Notes under the pieces: model-generated
The model's input: the letters and a program-made list of their open reading frames with translations, nothing else
Told to the model about the DNA's origin: nothing
The model's database searches: none
Position numbers and translations under genes: made by a program
In this document: positions 52,601 to 59,574 of the stretch, piece by piece
How positions within the stretch are numbered: the first letter of the stretch is position 1
How the letters are laid out: every line of letters starts with the position of its first letter
Source: JAVBMC01 sp031552845
GTDB lineage: Bacteria > Verrucomicrobiota > Kiritimatiellia > RFP12 > DVOR01
Direction: 5' to 3'
Assembly: GCA_031552845.1 (NCBI GenBank)
Contig: JAVBMC010000010.1
Location: forward strand, 1-64,000
DNA: 64,000 bases

Positions 52601-54213
52601 TCGAGAGAGAAAACCCCTTCCGAGACCATTATATCAAGGAAGGCAGGAGGAAATTTGTCCATGGAGGTAACGGGGACGGACAGCTCTTGTTTTTTGCTCA
52701 GCATTTCAGAAAGATGTGTCAGTGCAGGCATCCAGTGTTGACCGAATTCAGGATGTTTTTTATCAAATACCTTTCGTTTAGCGTGCCAATATTTATCACA
52801 TAGCTCTTTTGGTGTTGAGAATCGATTATTCGACTTCACTAAATTTGCTGCAATATAAAGTGCAAGATTTTGAGGCAGGCGAAGCATTGTCTGTTGTTGT
52901 GAAGTTAATTTTGAAAAAGTACCACCCTCTTGTTGTATGACGTTCTTGATTTCATCAAGTGTCAATTCTCCAAGCTCAATTGGTTGCTGATCCTTTGGCA
53001 GTAATTGCTTTAATCTGTGATCATATTTGAAATCGAATTTACGGCAGGCGAGCACAAGGTGAATTTTCCGTTGTATCCGGAGTCCTACGATCTCGTCCCG
53101 AAAAGCTGCGATTGTGTCAAAAAAGTCAGGGTGCCGCCCAGAGGATGTACTTACGCAATCAACTTGATCTATAACAAGCACAACAGGCTGATTGCGGAAA
53201 GCTTCCGATAAAACAAAGGCAGGAGATTCTCCTAAACCGAGTTTTTCACCTAATTGTAGAAGAGTTTGAACTGGGTCGATACGATCGAGACGAAAAGCTA
53301 ATGTCGGAATTTTCGCAGCTTGCAATCTTTCAACAATTTGACATAGACAGGCACTCTTTCCGCCTCCGGCTGGTGCTGTAATTAAAATATCCAATGACGT
53401 ATCACTTGCCTTAATTTGATCAAGAACATTTTCCGTCACGGAACGGACAATTGGAGTCCCTCGAATCAATCTAGTTCGTTGTCCAGAAACATAACTATTT
53501 GTAATACTATAAATCTTGTCTTGCGCATCAGGCTCTTCGTAATGACGTTTTTTTATGTCACGCTCCTCGAGATGTGTCTCTATGTCGATAGCAGTGAATA
53601 CTCTGTCTGCACCATCGAGATATAAACCACGCAACACGTCCATGGTTGTCTGCCAAGGAGATTGGAACATGACAGAGAGATCATGACTAAAAAAAGATTC
53701 AAGAGTGATTTCGCGCCCACCATGAACAGTGATTGAACACAGAAATCCAAATGTTTCTTCCTCAGTAATATCACCCATGAGCTGTTGAAGCTTTACAAAT
53801 TTGGCAGTGAGATTTTTATTGAGAAAATATTCTTTAAGGTGAGGCAATCCTTTGTTGGAGTCTCTCACACTTTTCGCATTCTCGGTTAACATACGAAGAT
53901 CTGGAGCATCGGAAACAGAGGCAAAAACACAACACTCGCCATCACGAAACTTTTGAAGAAAATATAGGAGAACTTCTTTTAAGCTCTTTAACGACCATAC
54001 TTGTTGCCCAGTAATTTGACGCTTCGTCTGCCAATATTCGTTTTTGTCGCCACGTTGGATGCAAAACTCGGCGCCATCCTCTCCTATTTTTTCAATGTGA
54101 ATCGACTCGACGGTGCCATTTAATATCTCCAACATGCAAAAAATGCCCCAAAGTGATTCATAAGCAAAACCTGCTTTATCTGCTATACCTCCGGGATGTG
54201 TACATGGTGCCAT
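49687..54213 (-). CDS. large nuclease-STAND NTPase, putative anti-phage protein
   Basis: About 1,508 residues. The N-terminal domain resembles the Cap4/DUF4297 PD-(D/E)xK nuclease: PGGIADKAGFAYESLWG, an acidic EDGAEF (45-50) and EYWQTKRQ (59-66) supplying the Q-x-K. A STAND-type NTPase follows with Walker A APAGGGKSA (281-289), Walker B VVLVIDQVDC and LVLACRKFDF. The remaining 900 residues are helical repeats of HEAT/TPR kind. This nuclease, NTPase, repeat layout is that of Avs-like and related defence proteins, which sense a phage product through the repeats. The gene is AT-rich beside GC-rich neighbours. The start is uncertain: a TTG at 54270 extends it by 19 codons; ATG 54213 is preferred. 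Confidence 0.72.
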   Translation of the reverse strand: MAPCTHPGGIADKAGFAYESLWGIFCMLEILNGTVESIHIEKIGEDGAEFCIQRGDKNEYWQTKRQITGQQVWSLKSLKEVLLYFLQKFRDGECCVFASVSDAPDLRMLTENAKSVRDSNKGLPHLKEYFLNKNLTAKFVKLQQLMGDITEEETFGFLCSITVHGGREITLESFFSHDLSVMFQSPWQTTMDVLRGLYLDGADRVFTAIDIETHLEERDIKKRHYEEPDAQDKIYSITNSYVSGQRTRLIRGTPIVRSVTENVLDQIKASDTSLDILITAPAGGGKSACLCQIVERLQAAKIPTLAFRLDRIDPVQTLLQLGEKLGLGESPAFVLSEAFRNQPVVLVIDQVDCVSTSSGRHPDFFDTIAAFRDEIVGLRIQRKIHLVLACRKFDFKYDHRLKQLLPKDQQPIELGELTLDEIKNVIQQEGGTFSKLTSQQQTMLRLPQNLALYIAANLVKSNNRFSTPKELCDKYWHAKRKVFDKKHPEFGQHWMPALTHLSEMLSKKQELSVPVTSMDKFPPAFLDIMVSEGVFSLDGQRYGFGHETFFDYCFARTQLSEERDFIKFLENDDQHLFRRAQLRQVLAFLRGLDFGKYLNSVNDLLISERIRPHLKILAVELLAEHPDARDEELELLMPWINNELNSRSKGSKNPDVLSSRIWDRFFFSPNLFVIADRTKLLDRWLDSNESWLQDLMAMYLRQQVEENAERIAEILEPFVGNNEWRTRLRYIMEGRRWEKSRRFFDLFLRLLDDGTLDEAKERLAVNGTFFSMFYTFAEERPEWYSELAARWLDRQVALTLAIPETSRRGRSYFNDEFGVDELLKCARAAPKIFLQNVLPAILRAATACSEPEEEDRLAYDRLWPIRFNGKPIGLLEAFPSACETAFELIAQSEPEALRQFLDILLQHPLLTANHLLMNAYLTIPRAVSEEVMKLFIAEPKRLVCGFSGSPYWLSYQLLNKCSPYCTNESFRVLEARLLEFVSPYERGSGGFRFRGHTAFNLVSALAKDRLSVSAKAQLRAWEEKHIARDGPPAEIHCYSIKSPIQQESAKHMTDKQWLKAIKKYHAEEYGYNHVNPEKGGARQLARMLEDFTKENPERFALLTLQFPRTTHPCYFSCILDGIKDAAISSELKLTVARKIFEIDDRECFRSTLHMLGSITDITLPKDIIHYIQRAAKHVDPEPELLDDENPHHRRDILTCGINSVRGIAAGTIASLISTNASYLKTFQSTINKLVTDPSLAVRSCVATTLHAVAQHDAPRAFDWGKKLLDADDRLLATAYVRDFIHWGIYECLSTFAPVIKRMLCSVHDTVKETGGELACLARFYNTNDESLIQAALKADASCRLGVCSIVKDNFLKANSREWCEDILKRLFNDENQGVREKAAGCFWHLWHSPETPLTDFNSLIQEFLQSAAFIDDPNYLLYTLEATKCKVPDVTLDVCEIFITRCSEEARDIRTSTAAVEPIVGNLVFSAYTQLQTPIFQERALNLIDQMSLAGLGTVSSHFTEFER

Positions 54214-54382
54214 ATTTTGATTCGCTTTAGAATGAAACGTTATTGCGTCAATCTTTGAGTCTGTAAGCAAGCATCTACAGATGCTCTTATTGTGAACAAC
54301 ACAGGGTACTGTACCACCTTTTCCTCAAAGTATCAAGTAGTTTGGGGTGGAGTTGTGAGTAAAAAGGCGGGTACGGGGAGTA

Positions 54383-54505
54383 TGGTTGTAGTGCCTCTAG
54401 GGTGGAAGTCGCATTGTAGAGGGAATGGGACTCTCATTGTAGAGAGGATGAGGGGCGCATCGTAAAGGGAATGGGGGGTGGATCGTAGGTGTGATCGGGG
54501 TCGGA
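54383..54505. repeat. degenerate 23-24 bp tandem repeats
   Basis: Four to five units of the form CATTGTAGAGGGAATGGG follow one another (54411, 54434, 54458, 54481), G-rich on the plus strand and badly decayed. There is no gene in 54271-54521. Confidence 0.5.
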
Positions 54506-54521
54506 TAGAGGGGGGTGGGTA

Positions 54522-54556
54522 ATAAAAAACCGGAGGCATTTTGCAATGCCTCCGGT
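54522..54556 (-). terminator. rho-independent terminator of the second HU/DUF4469 gene
   Basis: A 12-bp perfect stem (ACCGGAGGCATT with AATGCCTCCGGT), a 4-nt loop and a U-run on the minus strand. Confidence 0.93.
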
Positions 54557-54582
54557 GAAACGGTTGTTTGCTTGTGTTGGGG

Positions 54583-55290
54583 TTAGGCGAGGGTGAAGGT
54601 CTGCGGGTGAGCAGTCACACGCAGGGCCTTGTTTCGCAGGTTGCGCATCCGCACTTCGAGGGTGCAGGTGCCGGCGTCTTTGAGTTCGTCGGGCACTTCG
54701 AAGGTCAAACGCTGGGGCTTGTTGTCGAGGTAGTGCGTGGCGCGTATGGCGGTGCCGTCTTCCTTTAGCAAGAAGACGCCTTCATCGCCCATCAACGGGT
54801 GGAACTTGAGGTGGTTGCCGATGATGGCAGCCGAGCGTCCGACCGTGAGGGTGGTGTTGATGGCGCCGCTGTGGGCGTCTTCCACGGCGTCGATAACCGG
54901 CGCGATGGTGACGGTGGGGATGGGCTCGATGGCGGCTTCTTGCTGGAAGGCCGTGAGGAGCTTTTTGGACACACGTGTGTGCAGCCGTTTGTGGGGGCCT
55001 TTGAGCCAGTCGCCTTTGACGTCTTGCGTGCCGCCGACTACGGGGAGGATGTCGAGGAAGTCCGGGATGCGGATTCCGACACCGTCGTTGCAGTAGGCGA
55101 GCACGACTTGACGGGCGGTCTCAAAGATGGCGATGACGTCGCTTTTTTTGAGTTTGCCGTTGCGTTGGGTGACTTGTTCGTAGAATTCGGTCTCAGAGAG
55201 GCGGAACTTCATTGAACTGGTGATGACGCTGATGCCTGCTGCCTGTTGATCAGGGGTGAGGCCGTTGCGCTTTTGATATTGAATAGCCAT
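54583..55290 (-). CDS. HU-like DNA-binding protein with C-terminal DUF4469 Ig-like domain (paralogue)
   Basis: 235 residues; the same two-domain layout as the protein at 12215. The N-terminal HU-like part has LSETEFYEQVTQRNGKLKKS and DVIAIFETARQVVLAY; the Ig-like part has IIGNHLKFHPLMGDEGVFLL and ATHYLDNKPQRLTFEVPDEL. The two proteins align in the Ig-like domain but are more diverged in the HU part, so they may bind different DNA. Like its paralogue it stands alone with a TTGACT-N16-TAAACT promoter, a long leader and a strong terminator. Confidence 0.82.
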   Translation of the reverse strand: MAIQYQKRNGLTPDQQAAGISVITSSMKFRLSETEFYEQVTQRNGKLKKSDVIAIFETARQVVLAYCNDGVGIRIPDFLDILPVVGGTQDVKGDWLKGPHKRLHTRVSKKLLTAFQQEAAIEPIPTVTIAPVIDAVEDAHSGAINTTLTVGRSAAIIGNHLKFHPLMGDEGVFLLKEDGTAIRATHYLDNKPQRLTFEVPDELKDAGTCTLEVRMRNLRNKALRVTAHPQTFTLA

Positions 55291-55525
55291 GGCTATTGTT
55301 ACCTTCTGCCGTCTGTGTTGGATCGGCAGACGGACGGCGCACCTGACAACCCGATGCGGCGGCGATTCCTGTTCGTTGACTTATAACGCACTCGCGCTAT
55401 CAGCGGAGACTCCGAGCATCTGGCTGTTCGTCGGCCAAGCGGACAGCGTCTATGTTGATGGCTCGCTCAGAGCTTGGATTCCGATATTGCACGTGGCAGG
55501 GAACGGTCACCCAATGGCGTCAACG
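55291..55525 (-). promoter_or_regulatory. conserved 5' leader of the second HU/DUF4469 gene
   Basis: About 235 nt between the inferred start of transcription and the ATG. It shares sequence islands and the compensated GGGTTGNCA-loop hairpin with the leader at 11937-12214. The Shine-Dalgarno region also matches (CGGCAGAA followed by AAC/ACAA). No reading frame is preserved. Confidence 0.65.
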
Positions 55526-55531
55526 GGGCGC

Positions 55532-55559
55532 AGTTTAGCAAAACGGAGGATAAAGTCAA
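55532..55559 (-). promoter_or_regulatory. promoter of the second HU/DUF4469 gene
   Basis: On the minus strand TTGACT (55559-55554), a 16-nt spacer and TAAACT (55537-55532). Both hexamers and the spacing are identical to those at 11903-11930, while the spacer sequence differs. Confidence 0.8.
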
Positions 55560-55608
55560 GAGGGAAAGTTGGCGAGACAGGAAAGTGCAATAAAGACAGG
55601 GGAAAATG

Positions 55609-55866
55609 TTCACGCGGAGTCGCGGAGGCGCGGAGAGAAGTATCCGCAGATTACACAGATGAGCGCAGATGTGGGGGAACAAGAAGGAGAGGCTAAACGC
55701 GATGCGGAGCATAGAGTGCCGGCGGGGACGCCGGCGCTCCCAGGAGGGAGGAGTGGCTAAACGCGGTGCGGCGGTTTCGGCGAAACACGCCCTACCTTTT
55801 GGGAGTAGGGCTGACGCACACAGGAGAAGTGGAGGAGGATGGGGCTCACGCGGAACCGCGGAGAGA
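55609..55866. repeat. dispersed CGCGGAG/CGCAGAT repeats with one lone REP unit
   Basis: Copy 2 of the CGCGGAG...ATCCGCAGATTACACAGATGA repeat lies at 55609-55675. A single inverted REP half with CCGGCG stem arms, ending GCGCTCCCAGG, is at 55714-55744. A partial ACGCGGAACCGCGGAG is at 55846-55866. No gene was seen in 55560-56023. Confidence 0.7.
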
Positions 55867-56023
55867 AAGAAGAGGTGAGGAGTGATTTGTTGGGGTAGGT
55901 TGTGAATGGGCTTGCTTTCCTTCGTGGATGGGCGTATTATTCTAAAATGTTTGTGTGACATGTGGGTGGTGCTTTTATTTGTGCCGGGCTGGTTTTGTTT
56001 GGTCCTTTGTCTGTAGAGGTGGT

Positions 56024-56662
56024 ATGCAATCGCCGTATGAGGTTTGGATTTGGATTGGTTTGTTGGTTTTTTCTCAAATCGTTATAATTACATACATCAT
56101 CCGTACTCGTCGTAGGCTTGCCGGGATGTCTATTCTTGAGCGAATGAGTTTGGAGGAAAAGCATCGTAAGCGGTTGGAGGGGAACTCGTGGCCCGCGCGG
56201 TTGCGGCGGGGGTGTTTGTATGTTGTGATTATTGGCGGGAGCCTAAATGTTGTTTATGATTTAAGAATGTTGCGGAATGAACCGGGTGAACCGGTGAGCG
56301 CGGCAGAGTTGGCAGAGGCGACCCGAGGTTACACGCAGCAGTATCGGCCGGATAAGAAATCAAAGATTTATTGTGTGTTTGGTAATGGCCGTTTTCAGAT
56401 GGCGTGGTCACATAAGCATTTGGAACTGTTTGATGTCCATACCCAAAAAAGCGTTATCGGCAATGTAAGTAAATGGAGAAGGGTAGGTGATACGGTGTTC
56501 TTTACCGATAGTCGTTCTTCGTATGCGGTGATTTATTTGAACAGCAATACATTTCAGTGGTTTCGGGCATGGCATGAGATCCCGGCGCATTTGAAAGCGG
56601 AGTTTGACATTCTCGACCAGCAAAAGGAGCAATGGTCTGGCTCTGTAACAATAGACCAGTAG
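56024..56662 (+). CDS. membrane protein of unknown function, 212 residues
   Basis: Two hydrophobic helices (VWIWIGLLVFSQIVIITYII and CLYVVIIGGSLNVVY) are followed by a soluble C-terminal part of about 120 residues, probably beta-rich (KIYCVFGNGRFQMAW, RVGDTVFFTDSRSSYAVIYL). The ATG at 56024 has GAGGTGG upstream; the open frame extends 23 codons further. It is first in a four-gene run of unknown membrane and lipoprotein genes. No family was recognised. Confidence 0.6.
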   Translation: MQSPYEVWIWIGLLVFSQIVIITYIIRTRRRLAGMSILERMSLEEKHRKRLEGNSWPARLRRGCLYVVIIGGSLNVVYDLRMLRNEPGEPVSAAELAEATRGYTQQYRPDKKSKIYCVFGNGRFQMAWSHKHLELFDVHTQKSVIGNVSKWRRVGDTVFFTDSRSSYAVIYLNSNTFQWFRAWHEIPAHLKAEFDILDQQKEQWSGSVTIDQ

Positions 56663-56673
56663 GGAGGGTATGC

Positions 56674-57162
56674 ATGCGTAAGTGGTTTTGTGGGGTGAGT
56701 GGTTTTTTGTTTGTGTTTGCTACGGGGTGGTTTTGGGTTGAGGCGGCTCCTTTGATTCGCGATCATTTTAGTCTGTTCTTCGCCTGTCTTTCTTATGTTG
56801 GTATATTTTGTGGTGCGGAGTTGGTGTTGTATGTTTTCGGCGTTTGTAGTACGGCTTGTTTTGTTAAGCATCAGGAGCTTACGTATGGCGCAAGGTGCTG
56901 GAGGTGGTTGGGAGATGTGGCGCGGTTGTTTTTTACTGAGCTGAAGTGGTTGATGTTGTTTTGGGCGGCGGCGTGGGCGGTTGCGGCTGGAGTGCATGAG
57001 GTTAGCGTTCATTTGGGGCATCCGGAGACGGCGGTGTGGTGGAGGGGGCTGCGTGCGATTGTTGGTGGCTGGCTGGTGTTGTTGATTGTGTATTGGGTGT
57101 TGATGGTGGTGTATGCTGTCGGGCGGGCGTTGTTTGAGAGGGGGGACTATGATGAGAAGTAG
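56674..57162 (+). CDS. membrane protein of unknown function, family C copy 1
   Basis: 162 residues with four hydrophobic helices. It shares a helix-rich core (LFFTELKWLMLFWAAAWAVA) and the end VYAVGRALFERGD with the protein at 57714. GGGAGGG precedes the ATG. It overlaps the lipoprotein gene by 14 nt. Unknown function. Confidence 0.6.
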   Translation: MRKWFCGVSGFLFVFATGWFWVEAAPLIRDHFSLFFACLSYVGIFCGAELVLYVFGVCSTACFVKHQELTYGARCWRWLGDVARLFFTELKWLMLFWAAAWAVAAGVHEVSVHLGHPETAVWWRGLRAIVGGWLVLLIVYWVLMVVYAVGRALFERGDYDEK

Positions 57163-57661
57163 TTTATTGTTGTTGGGGATGATGTTGTGTTTGTTGGCGG
57201 GGTGTCATCAGTTTGAGGGGATTTTCACGGGGAGTAGAGACCCGGAGTTTAAGCAGATGTTTATTGTGCGGAGTCCGGTGGCGTTTATCACAAATCTCAC
57301 GAATGAGTTGTCTGTTGCTAGGATTAGGTATAAGTTGAAGGTTGAGGGTTCGGTGACGGAGATTGATATGAGGTATCGTTCGGTGGAGGGGTGGATGCGG
57401 ATTGATGGGAATGATTTTGATTGGTTTCAGTCTGAGTGTTTGAGTATGTCGATGCTTAATATGAATTTTTGGCTTTGTTCGTATGTGCCATGGTCACGAG
57501 AGGAGTTTGACTATGTACAGGATACAATTGAAAGAGCCCGGCAAAGGGCACTTTCGGGGTATGCGTATCATATCGCGATCTGGCAGGGGAAGTGGAGCCC
57601 GACGAATGAGCTTTATTTTGGCAAGCAAACGATGCGGGAGGTTAGGGAGAGCGACTTGTGA
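57149..57661 (+). CDS. lipoprotein of unknown function
   Basis: 170 residues. A lipoprotein signal (SLLLLGMMLCLLAGC, lipobox LAGC) is followed by a small soluble domain with no recognised family (FIVRSPVAFITNLTNELSVA, WMRIDGNDFDWFQSECL). It lies between two paralogous membrane proteins, so a joint envelope role is plausible but unproven. The start could be either of two adjacent ATGs. Confidence 0.6.
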   Translation: MMRSSLLLLGMMLCLLAGCHQFEGIFTGSRDPEFKQMFIVRSPVAFITNLTNELSVARIRYKLKVEGSVTEIDMRYRSVEGWMRIDGNDFDWFQSECLSMSMLNMNFWLCSYVPWSREEFDYVQDTIERARQRALSGYAYHIAIWQGKWSPTNELYFGKQTMREVRESDL

Positions 57662-57713
57662 GGGGGCGGAGTTAGGCGGGCGAGGGTAAGCAGTAAGTAG
57701 AGGGAGGGTGTGT

Positions 57714-58196
57714 ATGCGGAATCGGTTTTGTGTGTTGAGTGTGTTGTGGATTGTTTTGTGGGCGGTGGGGGTTGTTTCGGCGATAGGGAGGGCGGGGAAT
57801 CGTCTGCTGGGTGAAATTGACGTTATGTTTCATTCGCTGGTGTTGTTTGTTTTGGTGGAGTTGTTGTTGTATGCGGGTGTTGTTTTGAGGGTGGCGTATT
57901 GTGAGCCGCAGGAGGAGGATATTATGGCGCGCTCGGGGTGTTTGGGGTTTGGCGCGGGTGTTTTTACTTTGTTTTTTAAGAAGGTGCAGTGGCTGTTGTT
58001 TTCTTATGGGGTTGCGTGGGTCATTGCGGTTTGTGTGTTGAGGGTGCAGGTGGGGGCAGCTGTCATTGCGATTGGCGCGGGGTGGTTGGCGTTGTGGGTT
58101 GTGTATGGGGCATTGTTGATTCCTTATGGTATCGGGCGGGCGTTGTTTGAGAGGGAGGACGAGAAGGAAGTCGACGAAATCGATGAAAATCGGTGA
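57714..58196 (+). CDS. membrane protein of unknown function, family C copy 2
   Basis: 160 residues; paralogue of the protein at 56674 (LFFKKVQWLLFSYGVAWVIA, PYGIGRALFERED), with four hydrophobic helices and an acidic C-terminus. GGGAGGG precedes the ATG. The 52-nt gap from the lipoprotein gene suggests the same transcript. Confidence 0.6.
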   Translation: MRNRFCVLSVLWIVLWAVGVVSAIGRAGNRLLGEIDVMFHSLVLFVLVELLLYAGVVLRVAYCEPQEEDIMARSGCLGFGAGVFTLFFKKVQWLLFSYGVAWVIAVCVLRVQVGAAVIAIGAGWLALWVVYGALLIPYGIGRALFEREDEKEVDEIDENR

Positions 58197-58327
58197 AGTC
58201 GAATGGGGGACATATAGAAGTCGGCTTTGGCAAAGCCGCCGGGGCTGATTGGCACGAGTGATTTGTGAGGGGTGTGTATGCGCTGTTTTGGGGTAAGCGG
58301 AAACTTGTGGCGGGGGGGCGTTCTTTG

Positions 58328-58356
58328 TTGTATCGGCCTAGCGGGTGTGGTAAAAT
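58328..58356 (+). promoter_or_regulatory. putative promoter of the small secreted protein
   Basis: TTGTAT, a 17-nt spacer and TAAAAT, 26 nt before the ATG at 58383. A GGCTTTG/CAAAGCC hairpin lies upstream in the same 186-nt gap. Confidence 0.4.
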
Positions 58357-58382
58357 TCATGGAGTAATAAAAGGAGATTGGT

Positions 58383-58559
58383 ATGAAGATGTTCATTCTC
58401 GCCGTTGTTGTGGCGGTTTCGGCCTCGGTCTCGTTTGCGGGCGAAGGTAAAGATTGTGGTTCGTGCTGTAAGGCTAAGAAGGCGGATTCTGCCGAAGTGA
58501 AGCAGGGTGGCGATCAGGCGAAGCCTGCACCGGCTACTGATGCTAAGCCGGCGAAGTAA
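58383..58559 (+). CDS. small secreted protein with a CxxCC motif, 58 residues
   Basis: AAAGGAG precedes ATG 58383. A signal peptide (FILAVVVAVSASVSFA) is followed by a mature peptide of about 39 residues with DCGSCCK near its start and a Lys/Ala/Pro-rich tail. The three close cysteines could bind a metal. It has its own terminator and precedes a second Cys-rich secreted protein. No family was recognised. Confidence 0.65.
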   Translation: MKMFILAVVVAVSASVSFAGEGKDCGSCCKAKKADSAEVKQGGDQAKPAPATDAKPAK

Positions 58560-58577
58560 CCGCTGGGCTTCGGTTCG

Positions 58578-58600
58578 GGCGGTCCTTCGGGGCCGCCTTT
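58578..58600 (+). terminator. hairpin terminator with UUCG tetraloop
   Basis: An 8-bp stem GGCGGTCC/GGGCCGCC (one G-U) closed by TTCG, 18 nt after the stop. The T run is short (TTTGT), so it may be leaky. Confidence 0.65.
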
Positions 58601-58648
58601 GTCATCTGCTGATTTGTAAACGCGTGTAGGTAATTAAGGAGGTTGGTT

Positions 58649-58870
58649 ATGAGAAGTTTGGTTGTTGCATTGGCGTTGTCGTTGGCGGCGGTTGGGTTTG
58701 CCCAGGAGGCTGCTCCGAAGTGTGAGAAGGGTAAATGTCCGAAGGCGGATGCGAAGGCTGAGGCTTGCACGAAGAAGGCCGAGGGCGCGAAGTGCGCTTG
58801 CGGCGATAAATGCACGTGCGGAGAGAAGTGTACCTGCGGTGACAAGTGCACGTGTAAAGAAAAAAAATAA
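58649..58870 (+). CDS. secreted metallothionein-like Cys-rich protein, 73 residues
   Basis: AAGGAGG precedes ATG 58649. A signal peptide (LVVALALSLAAVGFA) leads to a mature peptide with KCEKGKCPK and then a C-terminal array CACGDKCTCGEKCTCGDK with a final CTCKEKK: four alternating CxC and GxKC units. It has 12 cysteines in about 55 mature residues, in the close CxC spacing typical of metallothioneins. Metal binding is likely, but the signal peptide is unlike cytosolic metallothioneins. A periplasmic location would need the thiols to stay reduced or metal-filled. No named family was recognised. Confidence 0.7.
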   Translation: MRSLVVALALSLAAVGFAQEAAPKCEKGKCPKADAKAEACTKKAEGAKCACGDKCTCGEKCTCGDKCTCKEKK

Positions 58871-58902
58871 GCAGGCGTTTGTCTGGCGGAAAGCGAGTGG
58901 TC

Positions 58903-59496
58903 ATGCGTGGAGTTTTTTGCAGCCTGGTGGCTGTGGGGTTGGCGTTCTGTGCCGTTGCAGAGACAGAGGCTAAGAAAATAGAAGGGGGGAAGGTGAATAC
59001 GAAGGTTGTGATTGAGACGAACAAGGGGACTATGACGGTTGAGCTGTTCGATGATAAGGCGCCGATTACGGTGACTAACTTTTTGGCGTATGCGGATGAG
59101 AAGTTTTATGACGGGACGATCTTCCATCGCGTGATTGATAAGTTCATGATTCAGGGCGGCGGGTTTACGCCGAACATGCAGCAGAAGCCGACTAAGTCTT
59201 CGATTAAAAACGAGGCGGCCAACGGGGTGAAGAATGCCCGCGGCACGCTGGCGATGGCACGCACCGGAATTGTTGATAGCGCGACGTGTCAGTTCTTTAT
59301 CAACTTGGTTGATAATAAAATGCTGGACTACACAGGGCCCGCACAGCAGACGTTCGGGTACTGCGTGTTTGGCAAGGTGACCGAAGGTATGGATGTGGTG
59401 GATGCGATTGCCAAGGTCGCGACCGGTTACAATGGCCGCCACGAGAATGTTCCTGCCGATCCGGTGATCATTAAGAGCGTGCGTCGGGTTCAATAA
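58903..59496 (+). CDS. periplasmic cyclophilin-type peptidyl-prolyl isomerase
   Basis: 197 residues. A signal peptide (GVFCSLVAVGLAFCAVA) precedes a complete cyclophilin domain: VIETNKGTMTVELFDDKAP, FYDGTIFHRVIDKFMIQGGG, GTLAMARTG, ATCQFFINLVDN and YCVFGKVTEGMDVVDAI. The catalytic Arg is in FHRVI. It catalyses cis-trans isomerisation of X-Pro bonds during folding of exported proteins. It starts 32 nt after the Cys-rich protein and is probably co-transcribed with it. Confidence 0.93.
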   Translation: MRGVFCSLVAVGLAFCAVAETEAKKIEGGKVNTKVVIETNKGTMTVELFDDKAPITVTNFLAYADEKFYDGTIFHRVIDKFMIQGGGFTPNMQQKPTKSSIKNEAANGVKNARGTLAMARTGIVDSATCQFFINLVDNKMLDYTGPAQQTFGYCVFGKVTEGMDVVDAIAKVATGYNGRHENVPADPVIIKSVRRVQ

Positions 59497-59501
59497 ACAA
59501 A

Positions 59502-59560
59502 CGCCGCCGCACACCAAGGCGGCGGAGATATTTAATAACGGCCGGCGGATTGCGCCGGCC
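59502..59560 (+). promoter_or_regulatory. two hairpins between the cyclophilin gene and mreC
   Basis: A 7-bp stem CGCCGCC/GGCGGCG (59502-59524) and an 8-bp perfect stem GGCCGGCG/CGCCGGCC (59540-59560). Neither has a T run. The second ends 14 nt before the mreC GTG, so it could act on translation initiation. Confidence 0.4.
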
Positions 59561-59574
59561 GGGTTGCCTCGACA

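Noticed and set aside
58265..58450. 61-codon ORF before the 58-residue secreted protein.
   Set aside because: It overlaps the promoter and the start of the small gene in another frame and has no motif.
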